This document shows, piece by piece, positions 24,581 to 33,882 of a stretch of DNA of 41,448 nucleotides (the first letter of the stretch is position 1; every line of letters starts with the position of its first letter). The notes under the pieces are model-generated. The model was given only the letters and a program-made list of their open reading frames with translations, was not told where the DNA came from and ran no database searches. Origin of the DNA: Lachnospiraceae bacterium (GTDB taxonomy: Bacteria > Bacillota > Clostridia > Lachnospirales > Lachnospiraceae); contig JAFTWC010000005.1 in assembly GCA_017465475.1 (NCBI GenBank), positions 1-41,448 of the forward strand. Direction: 5' to 3'. The translations under genes were made by a program, and so were the position numbers.

Positions 24581-26614
24581 ATGAAGAAAACGGATATGTT
24601 TTTAGGTATTTATATTTTGGCCGCAGTCGTTTTTTTGATTATTCCGTTGCCGACCTTTTTACTTGATTTATTGATGGCACTTAACATTTCCATTTCCCTG
24701 ATTATTTTGTTTAATGCATTGTTTTCCCAGGAAGTGTTGAATATGTCCACCTTCCCGATGATTTTGCTGTTTACGACAATTTTCCGTATCAGTTTGAATG
24801 TTTCTTCTACCAGAAACATTTTAACCCGGGGATATGCCGGAGAAGTGGTACAGGCATTTGGTGAGTTCGTAGGCGGCGGTGATATGGTGGTAGGTGTTAT
24901 CGTCTTCATAATCCTTGTATTGGTTCAGTTTATGGTAATCAATAAAGGTTCCGAGCGAGTATCTGAAGTACAGGCACGTTTTACCCTGGATGCAATGCCG
25001 GGTAAACAGATGGCGATTGATGCAGACCTTAATACCGGAGCAATTACCGATGCGGAAGCAAAGGTACGTCGAGAGAAGATACAGGCAGAATCTGCATTCT
25101 TCGGTTCTATGGACGGTGCTACGAAGTATGTAAAGGGAGATGCCGCAGCAGGTCTTATTATTACCTTGGTAAACATTGTAGGTGGTCTTATCATGGGTAT
25201 GACCAGAGAAGGACTGGAAATGAGCGCTGCACTTAATAAATATGCGATTATCACCATTGGTGACGGTTTGGTGAGTCAGATTCCTTCACTTTTGATTTCT
25301 CTTTCTACCGGTATTATGGTTACGAAGGTATCGAAGGAAGCCGATGTGGGCGACCTTCTTATGCGGGAATTGTTTTCTACACCGAAGGTTCTGTATATGG
25401 TAGGTGCCGGCCTTATGGTTCTCGGTATTTTTACGAAGCTTCCGACAATTGTGTTTGTAGCATATGGTGTGGTTTTTGTAATGGTAGGTCGTACTATCAA
25501 TGCAAAAATTGAAGAAGCGCAGACGGAGGCTGCTGCCAATGCGGCGGAAGAGGAAGATTTGCCGATTCGTCATCCTGAAAATGTCCGGGAAATTATTTTG
25601 CCGGATCAGGTGGAATTGGAGTTTGGTTACGGTATTATTCCGTTAGCTGATGTAAATCAGGGCGGCGACCTTTTGGACCGCGTGGTATTAATTCGAAGAC
25701 AAATCGCATTGGAACTTGGTTGTGTTGTACCAACCATTCGTTTGCGTGATAATATTCAGCTAAATCCAAATCAGTATGTGATTAAGATAAAGGGAATTGC
25801 CGTAAGTGAAGGAGAAATATTATTTGATCACTATATGGCCATGAATCCGGGTTATGTGGAAGAGGAGATTACGGGTATTCCTACCTTTGAGCCGTCCTAT
25901 CATTTACCGGCAATCTGGATTACGGAAAGTCAGAGAGAGAGAGCGGAATCCTATGGATATACGGTAGTTGATCCACCGTCCATTATTGCTACTCATTTAA
26001 CAGAGGTTATTAAGGCTCATTTAGACGAACTATTAACAAGACAGGCGGTACAAGAGCTTATCAACAATATTCAGGAAGCAAATCAGGTACTTGTAGGGGA
26101 ACTGATTCCGAAGCTTCTCGGAATCGGCGAGGTGCAGAAAGTGTTGCAGAATTTGCTTAGAGAAGGAATTGCAATCCGGGACATGGTTACGATTATGGAA
26201 ACCCTTGCCGATTACGCACCGACAACAAGAGATACGGACGTGTTGACGGAGTATGTAAGACAGGCATTAAAGCGTGCGATTTCCAATAAATATTTTCCGG
26301 GTGGCGAGACCACAAGCGTAGTAACTTTGGATCCGAAAGCGGAACAGGATATCATGAACTCTGTGAAGCAGACGGAACAAGGAGCCTATATTACGTTGGA
26401 CCCTGAGAAAACACAACGTTTAATGAGGTCTGTACGGGAAGAGGCTGAAAAGCTTGAAAATCTGGGAAAAAATCCGATTATTGTTACATCGCCGATTGTG
26501 CGAATGTATTTTAAACGTTTAACGAAAGATTATTATCCGGATTTGATTGTCATTTCATATAATGAAATCGAATCCAATGTTGAATTACAATCAGTTGGGA
26601 TGGTGACCGAATAG
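24581..26614 (+). CDS. flhA: Flagellar export gate protein FlhA
   Basis: FlhA forms the nonameric cytoplasmic docking ring for export chaperones and couples proton flow to secretion. It has 677 residues. About eight transmembrane helices occupy the first ~310, including the FHIPEP-family segment VSEVQARFTLDAMPGKQMAIDADLNTGAI. The large cytoplasmic domain follows (LELGYG-like VELEFGYGIIPLAD; PPSIIATHLTEVIKAHLDELLTRQ). Two ATGs lie at 24575 and 24581. The GGGAGG (24568-24573) is only one base from the first and seven from the second, so 24581 is preferred. Confidence 0.97.
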   Translation: MKKTDMFLGIYILAAVVFLIIPLPTFLLDLLMALNISISLIILFNALFSQEVLNMSTFPMILLFTTIFRISLNVSSTRNILTRGYAGEVVQAFGEFVGGGDMVVGVIVFIILVLVQFMVINKGSERVSEVQARFTLDAMPGKQMAIDADLNTGAITDAEAKVRREKIQAESAFFGSMDGATKYVKGDAAAGLIITLVNIVGGLIMGMTREGLEMSAALNKYAIITIGDGLVSQIPSLLISLSTGIMVTKVSKEADVGDLLMRELFSTPKVLYMVGAGLMVLGIFTKLPTIVFVAYGVVFVMVGRTINAKIEEAQTEAAANAAEEEDLPIRHPENVREIILPDQVELEFGYGIIPLADVNQGGDLLDRVVLIRRQIALELGCVVPTIRLRDNIQLNPNQYVIKIKGIAVSEGEILFDHYMAMNPGYVEEEITGIPTFEPSYHLPAIWITESQRERAESYGYTVVDPPSIIATHLTEVIKAHLDELLTRQAVQELINNIQEANQVLVGELIPKLLGIGEVQKVLQNLLREGIAIRDMVTIMETLADYAPTTRDTDVLTEYVRQALKRAISNKYFPGGETTSVVTLDPKAEQDIMNSVKQTEQGAYITLDPEKTQRLMRSVREEAEKLENLGKNPIIVTSPIVRMYFKRLTKDYYPDLIVISYNEIESNVELQSVGMVTE

Positions 26615-26615
26615 T

Positions 26616-27842
26616 ATGAACATCAAGACATTCAAAGGAAAAACCGAAGAAGAGGCAATGGAACTTGCAAAAAAAGAATTGGGAGAACATGCGGTAAAGA
26701 TGGCTTCCAGAAAAATTGAGCCGAAGGGCTTTTTCGGCAAGCTTTTTTCACAGCCAACTTGGGAGGTGACCGCAGCGGTAGATGAACCGGATGTGTTTGA
26801 ACGCAGCACAAAAAAGGGAGTCGCTGATACTCCGGAAGCCCGTTATATGCCGTCTGGAGATGCATCTCGTGTGCAGAATCCTTTGTTTGAGGAAAAGAAA
26901 AAGGCAGATAGAGGTCCGAATGTAATCGAGCAGAAGTTAGACACATTACAGAAATTGTTTGAGGAACAAATCAGAGAACAGGGGCAGGGGAAAGGTACAG
27001 AGGAAAGCAAGGAAAAATCGGAAACCACAGAAAAACAAGGATCAGATAAGAATATTGCGTTTCTTCGTTTGATATTTAAGCAATTGATTGATAATGAAGT
27101 AGATGAGCAGTATGCCAACCAGATTATAACCGAGATAGAAGCATCCTTAAAGAAGGAAACGGATGTCAGTAAGATTTTGGCAAATATTTACCAGAAGATT
27201 ATTTTGAAGCTGGGACAGACCAAGACATTGGAAGTAGTGAACGGAAAGACAAAGTACATATTCTTTATCGGGCCGACCGGTGTGGGAAAGACTACGACCA
27301 TTGCGAAGCTTGCCTATAGCCTGATGGAACAGAAAAAAGCGAAGGTAGCGCTTTTAGCGGCAGATACGTATCGCATTGCTGCGGTGGATCAGTTAAGAAC
27401 GTACGCAGAGATTATGAATATTCCGCTTTATGTGATTTATAGTGAAACCGAACTTGAAGAACAGAAAGAGGAGCTTGCAAAGTATGATGTAATTTTAGTG
27501 GATACGGCAGGTCGCTCTCACCGGAATAAAGAGCAAAGAGATGATATCGAACGGTTGATTCGTTCCGTTCCGGAGAATGCAAGAGAGGTTTATCTTGTAC
27601 TTAGTGCGACCACTAAATATCGTGATTTGATTAAAATTACGGAGGTTTATTCCGAGGTTGCACAATATCGCCTGATATTTACAAAGTTAGATGAGACAAG
27701 TACTATAGGAAATATTTTCAATATTAAGATGTTAACCGGTGCGCCGCTTTCTTATGCAACAAACGGACAGAATGTACCGGATGATATCAGTCGGATGGAT
27801 CCGCAACATATTGCAAGACAGCTGTTGGGAGGTGGGAATTGA
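26616..27842 (+). CDS. flhF: Flagellar placement GTPase FlhF
   Basis: FlhF is an SRP-type GTPase that sets where flagella are built. It has 408 residues: an N-terminal basic domain (about 1-90), a charged Gln/Glu/Lys linker (about 95-145), and the NG GTPase domain. The P-loop is GPTGVGKT at 219-226, DTAGRS lies at about 296-301, and a TKLDET motif comes later. It starts one base after the flhA stop with only a weak ribosome binding site, so coupling is likely. It pairs with its regulator flhG immediately downstream. Confidence 0.96.
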   Translation: MNIKTFKGKTEEEAMELAKKELGEHAVKMASRKIEPKGFFGKLFSQPTWEVTAAVDEPDVFERSTKKGVADTPEARYMPSGDASRVQNPLFEEKKKADRGPNVIEQKLDTLQKLFEEQIREQGQGKGTEESKEKSETTEKQGSDKNIAFLRLIFKQLIDNEVDEQYANQIITEIEASLKKETDVSKILANIYQKIILKLGQTKTLEVVNGKTKYIFFIGPTGVGKTTTIAKLAYSLMEQKKAKVALLAADTYRIAAVDQLRTYAEIMNIPLYVIYSETELEEQKEELAKYDVILVDTAGRSHRNKEQRDDIERLIRSVPENAREVYLVLSATTKYRDLIKITEVYSEVAQYRLIFTKLDETSTIGNIFNIKMLTGAPLSYATNGQNVPDDISRMDPQHIARQLLGGGN

Positions 27843-28744
27843 TGGATCAGGCAGAACAGCTAAGAATGCTTGTAAAGCAACAAGAGAGAAAGATGCCTAC
27901 GGCAAGAGTGATTACGGTGACCAGCGGTAAAGGGGGCGTCGGGAAAACCAGTATTGCAGTAAATCTTGCAATTCAGATACAGCGCATGGGAAAACGGGTA
28001 ATTGTTTTGGATGCGGATTTCGGTTTGGCTAACATTGAGGTTATGTTAGGTATCAGACCACAGTACAATCTTGCGGATTTGATGTTTCGAGGGAAGTCTT
28101 TAAGTGAGATTATCACAAAAGGACCGGAAGATATCGGTTTTATTTCCGGCGGATCAGGAATTCAGGAACTGGCTCGTATGACGAAAGAACAAGTGATGTA
28201 TTTGACGCAAAAGCTGGTGGAATTGGATTCCATGGCAGATGTGATTATTGTAGACACCGGTGCGGGAATCGCAGACAATGTGTTGGAGTTTGTGACTGCA
28301 AGTTCGGAAGTCCTTTTGGTGGCGACGCCGGAACCGACCTCCATTACCGATGCATATGCTTTGTTGAAAGCATTAAATAAGCGCGCCGGATTTAAGCGGG
28401 AAAATACCTCCATTAAAATGATCTCTAACCGGGTAAACAGTGAGGCGGAAGGAAGAAACTTATATGAGAAGATGAGCATTGTTGTTGACAAGTTTCTGAA
28501 TATCCAGCCGGAATTTTTGGGAATGATTCCGCAAGATGATTTGATTTCAAAAGCGGTTATGATTCAAAAGCCGATTACGGTGGCGTATCCGAATTCGGCT
28601 GCTGCAAAGGCATTGATGGCAATAGCCGCGAAGCTGTATGACGGAACGGAACAGGACGTAAAAAAAGGAATTACCGGTCTGTTCTCGGATATGATACGCA
28701 CAAAATTCAGAAAAGCACGAAACAAAAAAGAGGGAGAACGGTAA
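27842..28744 (+). CDS. flhG: Flagellar number regulator FlhG (YlxH/MinD-like ATPase)
   Basis: FlhG is a MinD-type ATPase that limits flagellar number and stimulates FlhF GTP hydrolysis. It is 300 residues from the ATG at 27842, which overlaps the flhF stop as TGATG. The extreme N terminus is DQAEQLRML, the known FlhF-activating DQAxxLR motif. The deviant Walker A is KGGVGKT (30-36), followed by VLDADFGLANIEVMLG and VDTGAGIADNVLEF. The C-terminal ~25 residues are basic (RTKFRKARNKKEGER), consistent with a membrane-targeting helix. GGAGGTGGG serves as the ribosome binding site. Confidence 0.96.
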   Translation: MDQAEQLRMLVKQQERKMPTARVITVTSGKGGVGKTSIAVNLAIQIQRMGKRVIVLDADFGLANIEVMLGIRPQYNLADLMFRGKSLSEIITKGPEDIGFISGGSGIQELARMTKEQVMYLTQKLVELDSMADVIIVDTGAGIADNVLEFVTASSEVLLVATPEPTSITDAYALLKALNKRAGFKRENTSIKMISNRVNSEAEGRNLYEKMSIVVDKFLNIQPEFLGMIPQDDLISKAVMIQKPITVAYPNSAAAKALMAIAAKLYDGTEQDVKKGITGLFSDMIRTKFRKARNKKEGER

Positions 28745-28747
28745 GAA

Positions 28748-29503
28748 ATGAGTCAGCTGATTGAGACGGGAGCGAAGTTGGAACTGAAAAAAATCAGACA
28801 TATCGAGACCGCAACGGAAATCAGTTATGTAAGCAGATTTCTTTATCAGTCTTCTGTGGATGAAGCGGTTATTGAGATGCCTACAAAGGCAGGGCGTTTA
28901 GTTCTTTTGGAACAAGGAGAGACATATCAGATAAGTTTTTATACGAACAAGGGAGTGTATCAATGTCAGGCACAGGTGGTTTCACGTTATTATGAAGATT
29001 CGCTTCCGGTTGCGGTAATAAAACTTCGGTCTGAGTTTGAAAAGCTTCAGAGACGGCAGTACTATCGAATGGAAAGTGTGTTACCGTTAGAATTTCGTAC
29101 CGTGTCCGAAGAAGAAATGGAACAGATGTGTTTGGCAAAACGCGGAATGATAAAGGAAGTGGCGGATTACGAAGGAATGAAACCGGAAACAGAAAGTAAA
29201 ATCAGATGTTATACAGGTTTAACTCTTGATATCAGCGGAGGTGGTGTACGTTTTAATTCGGAGTATGCGGCACAAAGTAATGATATTATAATGATGCGTA
29301 TTGCATTTATGTCACGAGAAACCCATAAACTACAACCTTTATTTGCGAAGGTGTTGACGGCTCTACCGGTGCAAAACCGTTCCGGTGTATTTGAACACAG
29401 GGTTGAATACATCGCAATTACGAATGCAGAAAGAGAATGTATTATTCGATACATTTTTGCAGAAGAACGGAAACGTCGGAAAAGAGAAACGGGAATCGAA
29501 TAG
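28748..29503 (+). CDS. PilZ-domain c-di-GMP receptor (YcgR/YpfA-type flagellar brake)
   Basis: A 251-residue two-domain protein. The N-terminal YcgR-like beta-barrel (about 1-95) is followed by a PilZ domain. The PilZ c-di-GMP motif is intact: R103-x3-R107 in RRQYYR, then D161-x-S163-x-x-G166 in DISGGG. Such proteins (YcgR, B. subtilis YpfA/DgrA) bind c-di-GMP and slow the motor by acting at FliG, FliM or MotA. Its position between flhG and cheB inside the fla/che operon, 3 bases after flhG, means the brake is co-produced with the motor. The specific target here is inference. Confidence 0.9.
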   Translation: MSQLIETGAKLELKKIRHIETATEISYVSRFLYQSSVDEAVIEMPTKAGRLVLLEQGETYQISFYTNKGVYQCQAQVVSRYYEDSLPVAVIKLRSEFEKLQRRQYYRMESVLPLEFRTVSEEEMEQMCLAKRGMIKEVADYEGMKPETESKIRCYTGLTLDISGGGVRFNSEYAAQSNDIIMMRIAFMSRETHKLQPLFAKVLTALPVQNRSGVFEHRVEYIAITNAERECIIRYIFAEERKRRKRETGIE

Positions 29504-29522
29504 AGGAGATGAGTGAAAAATT

Positions 29523-30647
29523 ATGTTGAAAAAGAAAAATATTTTGATTATTGATGACTCTGCACTCATGAGAAGGGTGCTATCTGATATAATTAATTCA
29601 GATGAAAGATTCATCGTTTGCGACGTTGCAAGCAATGGTCTGGAAGCATATGACAAGATTACATTGAATCCAAGACGATATGATGTGATTCTTCTGGATA
29701 TTAATATGCCGAAGATGAACGGAATCGAGTTTATGGAGGAGATTAACCGTTTGAAGTTAAAGTTAACGGTAATTGTAGTCAGCACAATTGCTGTGGAAGG
29801 TGCAGCGGAAACAATCCGGCTGCTTGAACTCGGAGCTTTTGATTTCGTTACGAAGCCGAACAGTTTCTCGGAAGCAAAAGAAAATACTTTCCAAGAGAAT
29901 GTGTTGACGTGTCTTGCTTGTGCGGCCGGGTTTGACCGTATGGATGTGCGCAGCAAAAGAAGAACAGAAGCACCTTTGTTATCGAAACCTAAAGGGAATG
30001 AAACAACGCCTGTAATTTCCGTGAAGGAAACGATAGAAAGAAAGCCGCACAAAGCGGTGGGAAAGGATGCGTCTAAGCTTGTTGCGCTGGCATGTTCTAC
30101 AGGAGGACCGAAGGCATTGCAACAGGTTGTTCCGCGTCTCCCGAAAAATTTAGATGCGCCGATGCTGATTGTTCAGCATATGCCGGTAGGCTTTACGGAA
30201 ACTTTGGCTAATCGTTTAAATGAGTTGAGCCAGGTGTCGGTGAAAGAAGCTGCGGATGGCGATTGTCTGAAAAAAGGAACAGTTTACGTGGCAAAAGGAG
30301 GATCTCAGCTTAGGGTAAGTAAGAAGGGAAATGAATATGTACTTTCTGTAACGGATGAGCCTGCCAGAAATGCATTAAGACCTTGTGCTGATATCATGTA
30401 TGAATCTTTGTTGGAATCTGACTACGATGACATCACTTGTGTAGTGCTTACGGGCATGGGAAGAGATGGCACCGCAGGAATTAAGCAACTTAATGACAAG
30501 CGCAATATTTATGTAATCGGTCAGGAAGCTTCAACCTGTACGGTATACGGAATGCCGCGTGCTTTGTATGAAGCGGGACTTGCGGATGTAATGTTACCGT
30601 TGGAGGAAGTGGCTGATGCGATCACCAAAAACGTAGGAGTGCGATAA
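29523..30647 (+). CDS. cheB: Chemotaxis methylesterase/deamidase CheB
   Basis: CheB removes methyl groups from chemoreceptors for adaptation. The 374 residues comprise an N-terminal receiver domain (IIDDSALMRR, phosphoacceptor Asp59 in ILLDINMP, Lys111 in VTKP), a linker of about 50 residues, and a C-terminal esterase domain. The esterase has catalytic Ser192 (ACSTGGPKAL), His219 (VQHMPVGF) and Asp315 (TGMGRDGTAG). The partner methyltransferase CheR is not in this window. The ATG at 29523 follows GAGGAGATGAG. Confidence 0.97.
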   Translation: MLKKKNILIIDDSALMRRVLSDIINSDERFIVCDVASNGLEAYDKITLNPRRYDVILLDINMPKMNGIEFMEEINRLKLKLTVIVVSTIAVEGAAETIRLLELGAFDFVTKPNSFSEAKENTFQENVLTCLACAAGFDRMDVRSKRRTEAPLLSKPKGNETTPVISVKETIERKPHKAVGKDASKLVALACSTGGPKALQQVVPRLPKNLDAPMLIVQHMPVGFTETLANRLNELSQVSVKEAADGDCLKKGTVYVAKGGSQLRVSKKGNEYVLSVTDEPARNALRPCADIMYESLLESDYDDITCVVLTGMGRDGTAGIKQLNDKRNIYVIGQEASTCTVYGMPRALYEAGLADVMLPLEEVADAITKNVGVR

Positions 30648-30648
30648 T

Positions 30649-32718
30649 ATGGATGTAAGTCAGTATTTGGAAATATTTATTGATGAAACGAGAGAGCATT
30701 TACAAAGCTTAAATGAACAGATTCTTGTTTTAGAACGTGAACCGGAAAACGTTGATACCATTAACGAAATTTTCCGGGCTGCACATTCCTTGAAAGGTAT
30801 GGCAGGAACTATGGGGTATAAGCGTATGCAGCGTCTTACCCATGATATGGAAAATGTTTTCTCTGAGATTCGTAACGGAAAAATGAAAGCATCTCCGAAG
30901 CTGGTTGATGTATTATTCAAAGGACTGGATGCTTTGGAACAGTATTTGGATGTTATTGTTAATTCCGGAGATGAAGGAACAGAAGATAACGAAGATATTA
31001 TTAAGACTTTAAATGAAATTTTGAATGAAGGTCTCGGTGGCGGAGCAGTGGCTCCGGAAGCGGCGCCTGCAGCAGCTGCTGTTGCGGCAGCACCGGAAGC
31101 AACAGCGGAAAGCGGTGTAAAACCGTTTAAGCTTGCAGAGCATGAGCAGAGCGCGGTAGCGAAGGCTCTTTCCGAAAAGATGAATGCATTTGCCATGACC
31201 GTCTATATTCAGGAAACCTGTATTTTGAAAGCGGCACGCGCATTTCTCGTATTTAAGGCATTGGAGGATTTAGGTACTGTAATTCATTCTGAGCCGTCTG
31301 TACAGGATATTGAGGATGAGCGTTTTGAGTTTGATTTTTCTGTTGTGCTTTTAACGGATAAGGATGCAGAAACCGCAAAGAAGAAGGTTGAAAATGTATC
31401 TGAAATTAAGATGGTTTGTATTGAACCTATTAAGGCAGAATCTGTTGCAGGTGCAACGACTTCTGAAACAAAAGAAACAACAGAGGCATCCGGAAGTACG
31501 CAGAAGGAGGCAACTCCGGCAGCAACTACGCAGCAGAAGGCAACAACAGGCAAGCCGGTTGTAAATCGTTCTGTTCGTGTAGATATTGATAAGCTGGATG
31601 ATTTGATGAATCTTGTCAGCGAGTTGATTATTGCGAAGAACGGACTTGTGTCCATTAATACCACTGATGTAATTGGACTTCGTGAAAGCGGCTTTAATGA
31701 ACAGATTGAATATTTGGAGCGTATCACGACGAATCTTCATCAGTCTGTAATGAAAACACGAATGGTGCCGATTGAAAATGTAGTCAGCCGGTTCCCGCGT
31801 ATGATTCGTGATATCAGTAAAAAGCTTGATAAGAAGATGGAGCTGTACATGTCCGGTGAAGAGACCGAACTTGACAGAACCGTAATCGATGAAATCGGTG
31901 ATCCTCTTATGCATATGTTACGAAATGCTGCGGACCACGGTTTGGAGTCCAATGAAGAACGTATTAAGGCAGGAAAACCGGAAGTTGGTTCGATTTTCTT
32001 AAATGCATATCAGGATGGTAACAACGTTGTTATCGAAGTAAGAGATGACGGTAAAGGCGTTGATGTAGAAAAGATAAAGAAGAAGGCAGTAGAGAAGGGA
32101 ACAATCACTCCGGAACAGGCTGCTACCATGACGGATAAGGAAGCAATTGATCTGTTGTTCCGTCCGAGTTTCTCCACAGCTGAGAAGATTTCCGATCTTT
32201 CCGGCAGAGGCGTAGGTTTGGATGTGGTTAAGTCCAAAATCGAAGCGCTCGGCGGTGATGTAGAAGCTAAGACAGTGTTGGGCGCAGGAACTACCTTTAT
32301 TGTTCGTTTGCCGCTGACACTTGCTATTATTCAGGCACTTATGGTAGAACTCGGAAAAGAGAAGTACGCAATTCCGTTAGGAAGCATTCAGACCATTGAG
32401 GATGTTTTACCGTCTGATATCAAGTACGTTCAGACGAAGGAAGTGATTCATCTGCGTGGCAATGTAATTCCGCTTATTCGATTGCGTAATGTGCTTGATG
32501 TTGCACCGGATGATTTTAATCCGGAAAGTCTGACGGTTGTTATTGTTGCAAAGGGAGACCGCTTGGCAGGTCTTGTAGTAGATAACTTAATCGGTCAGCA
32601 GGAAATCGTAATTAAGTCCATTGGTAAGTACATAAACAACAACAAGATGATTGGTGGCGCAACAATCCTTGGTGATGGTGAAGTCGCATTGATTCTTGAT
32701 GCGAATGCAATAGTCTAG
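30649..32718 (+). CDS. cheA: Chemotaxis histidine kinase CheA
   Basis: CheA autophosphorylates in response to receptors and passes phosphate to CheY and CheB. The 689 residues are ordered as follows: an HPt domain with phosphoacceptor His46 (RAAHSLKGMAGTMGY), an Ala-rich linker, a P2 CheY-binding domain (about 175-265), a Thr/Ala-rich linker, a dimerisation domain (VRVDIDKLDDLMNLVSELIIAKN), an ATPase domain with N, G1 and G2 boxes (LMHMLRNAADHGLE, VRDDGKGVD, GRGVGLDVV), and a C-terminal CheW-like domain. It starts one base after the cheB stop with GTAGGAG as the ribosome binding site. Confidence 0.98.
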   Translation: MDVSQYLEIFIDETREHLQSLNEQILVLEREPENVDTINEIFRAAHSLKGMAGTMGYKRMQRLTHDMENVFSEIRNGKMKASPKLVDVLFKGLDALEQYLDVIVNSGDEGTEDNEDIIKTLNEILNEGLGGGAVAPEAAPAAAAVAAAPEATAESGVKPFKLAEHEQSAVAKALSEKMNAFAMTVYIQETCILKAARAFLVFKALEDLGTVIHSEPSVQDIEDERFEFDFSVVLLTDKDAETAKKKVENVSEIKMVCIEPIKAESVAGATTSETKETTEASGSTQKEATPAATTQQKATTGKPVVNRSVRVDIDKLDDLMNLVSELIIAKNGLVSINTTDVIGLRESGFNEQIEYLERITTNLHQSVMKTRMVPIENVVSRFPRMIRDISKKLDKKMELYMSGEETELDRTVIDEIGDPLMHMLRNAADHGLESNEERIKAGKPEVGSIFLNAYQDGNNVVIEVRDDGKGVDVEKIKKKAVEKGTITPEQAATMTDKEAIDLLFRPSFSTAEKISDLSGRGVGLDVVKSKIEALGGDVEAKTVLGAGTTFIVRLPLTLAIIQALMVELGKEKYAIPLGSIQTIEDVLPSDIKYVQTKEVIHLRGNVIPLIRLRNVLDVAPDDFNPESLTVVIVAKGDRLAGLVVDNLIGQQEIVIKSIGKYINNNKMIGGATILGDGEVALILDANAIV

Positions 32719-32729
32719 GAGGTGCCGAT

Positions 32730-33191
32730 ATGGTAGAAACAGTTTCAAGTAAGGAAGCAAAGCAATATATTGTGGTGAAGCTGGGAAACGAACAATACGG
32801 CATTGATATCCAATATGTGGATAATATTGTTCGGATGCAGAAAATCACCCGGGTACCGAAAGCTCAGGAGTATTTCAATGGGGTGATTAATCTTCGTGGT
32901 GAGATTGTACCGGTGATGAGTCTTCGTGTGAAATTTGAATTAGATGAGGACGAGTTTACCGGAAAGACCCGTATTTTGATTTTAAAGATTGAGCCACAGG
33001 CTGCGGTTGGTGTGATTGTAGATGAGGTAAGAGAAGTGGTGACATTGGATGAGGATTCGATTGAGAAGGTCAGCTATGACCCGAACGATGAAAAATCATT
33101 CTATCTTTCCGGTATCGGCAAACACAATGATAACCTGATTTCTCTTTTGAATATAGCGGGTATTATTGTAGAAAAAGAAAAAGAAGCATAA
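32730..33191 (+). CDS. cheW: Chemotaxis coupling protein CheW
   Basis: CheW links chemoreceptors to CheA. It is a single CheW domain of 153 residues, with KQYIVVKLGNEQYGIDIQYVDNIVRMQKITRVPKAQEYFNGVINLRGEIVPVMSLR near the N terminus and VGVIVDEVREVVTLDEDSIE later, all typical. AGGAGGTG lies 5-10 bases before the ATG at 32730. A very stable inverted repeat follows the stop codon. Confidence 0.97.
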   Translation: MVETVSSKEAKQYIVVKLGNEQYGIDIQYVDNIVRMQKITRVPKAQEYFNGVINLRGEIVPVMSLRVKFELDEDEFTGKTRILILKIEPQAAVGVIVDEVREVVTLDEDSIEKVSYDPNDEKSFYLSGIGKHNDNLISLLNIAGIIVEKEKEA

Positions 33192-33198
33192 AAAGCAA

Positions 33199-33233
33199 CC
33201 AAGGAAGAAGCCATGGGGAGGCTTCTTCCTTGG
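33199..33233 (+). terminator. Strong inverted repeat between cheW and cheC (attenuator-like)
   Basis: A perfect 14-bp stem (CCAAGGAAGAAGCC at 33199-33212 with GGCTTCTTCCTTGG at 33220-33233) surrounds a 7-nt loop. It is followed by TGTGTTTG, a poor U-tract, so termination may be partial. cheC begins 24 bases later. It could lower downstream expression or protect upstream mRNA ends. Confidence 0.65.
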
Positions 33234-33256
33234 TGTGTTTGAATCGGGAGGAAGGT

Positions 33257-33874
33257 ATGGCAAATCTGGAATTAGATGCGATGGATGTAGTGCAATATGA
33301 TGTACTGAAGGAAATCGGAAACATTGGAGCGGGGAATGCAACGACTGCATTAGCAACGATGCTTCAGGTGAAGGTTGATATGAAGGTTCCGAAGGTTGCA
33401 TTACTTGATTTTCAGGAACTGCCGGAAATTTTAGGCGGGGCAGAAAATATTATTGTCGGTATTTTGCTAACGCTTAGCGGAAATATTGACGGTATGATGA
33501 TGTTTGTTCTGGAACGGGATGCGGCACACTCTATGGTAAATATGTTAATGGGACAAGATGTACCGTTGGATGCGGAATTTTCCGAAATGGAAGCGTCGGC
33601 ATTACAGGAAATCGGTAATATTATTACCGGTGCATATTTGTCGTCTTTGTCAAATTTAACACAGATGTCAATTAATGCAAGCATTCCTTATATTGCAATT
33701 GATATGGCGGGCGCGATTTTAAGCGTTCCGGCGATTGAATTCGGCAAGATTGGGGATAAGGCCCTTTTAATACAGACAGAATTCGGTGAAAAAGATACAC
33801 AAGTAAACGGATTTTTTATTTTGATTCCGACATTGGACTCTTATAATGCAATTTTAACCTCGTTGGGCTTATAG
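33257..33874 (+). CDS. cheC: CheY-P phosphatase CheC
   Basis: CheC dephosphorylates CheY-P and, with CheD, forms part of the adaptation loop known from B. subtilis. It is 205 residues from the ATG at 33257, which follows GGGAGGAAGG; the upstream in-frame extension overlaps the preceding hairpin. Both phosphatase helices are intact: Glu19/Asn22 in LKEIGNIGAGNATTAL and Glu118/Asn121 in LQEIGNIITGAYLSSL. It lacks a FliN domain, which distinguishes it from FliY. Confidence 0.96.
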   Translation: MANLELDAMDVVQYDVLKEIGNIGAGNATTALATMLQVKVDMKVPKVALLDFQELPEILGGAENIIVGILLTLSGNIDGMMMFVLERDAAHSMVNMLMGQDVPLDAEFSEMEASALQEIGNIITGAYLSSLSNLTQMSINASIPYIAIDMAGAILSVPAIEFGKIGDKALLIQTEFGEKDTQVNGFFILIPTLDSYNAILTSLGL

Positions 33875-33882
33875 GAGGTAAT

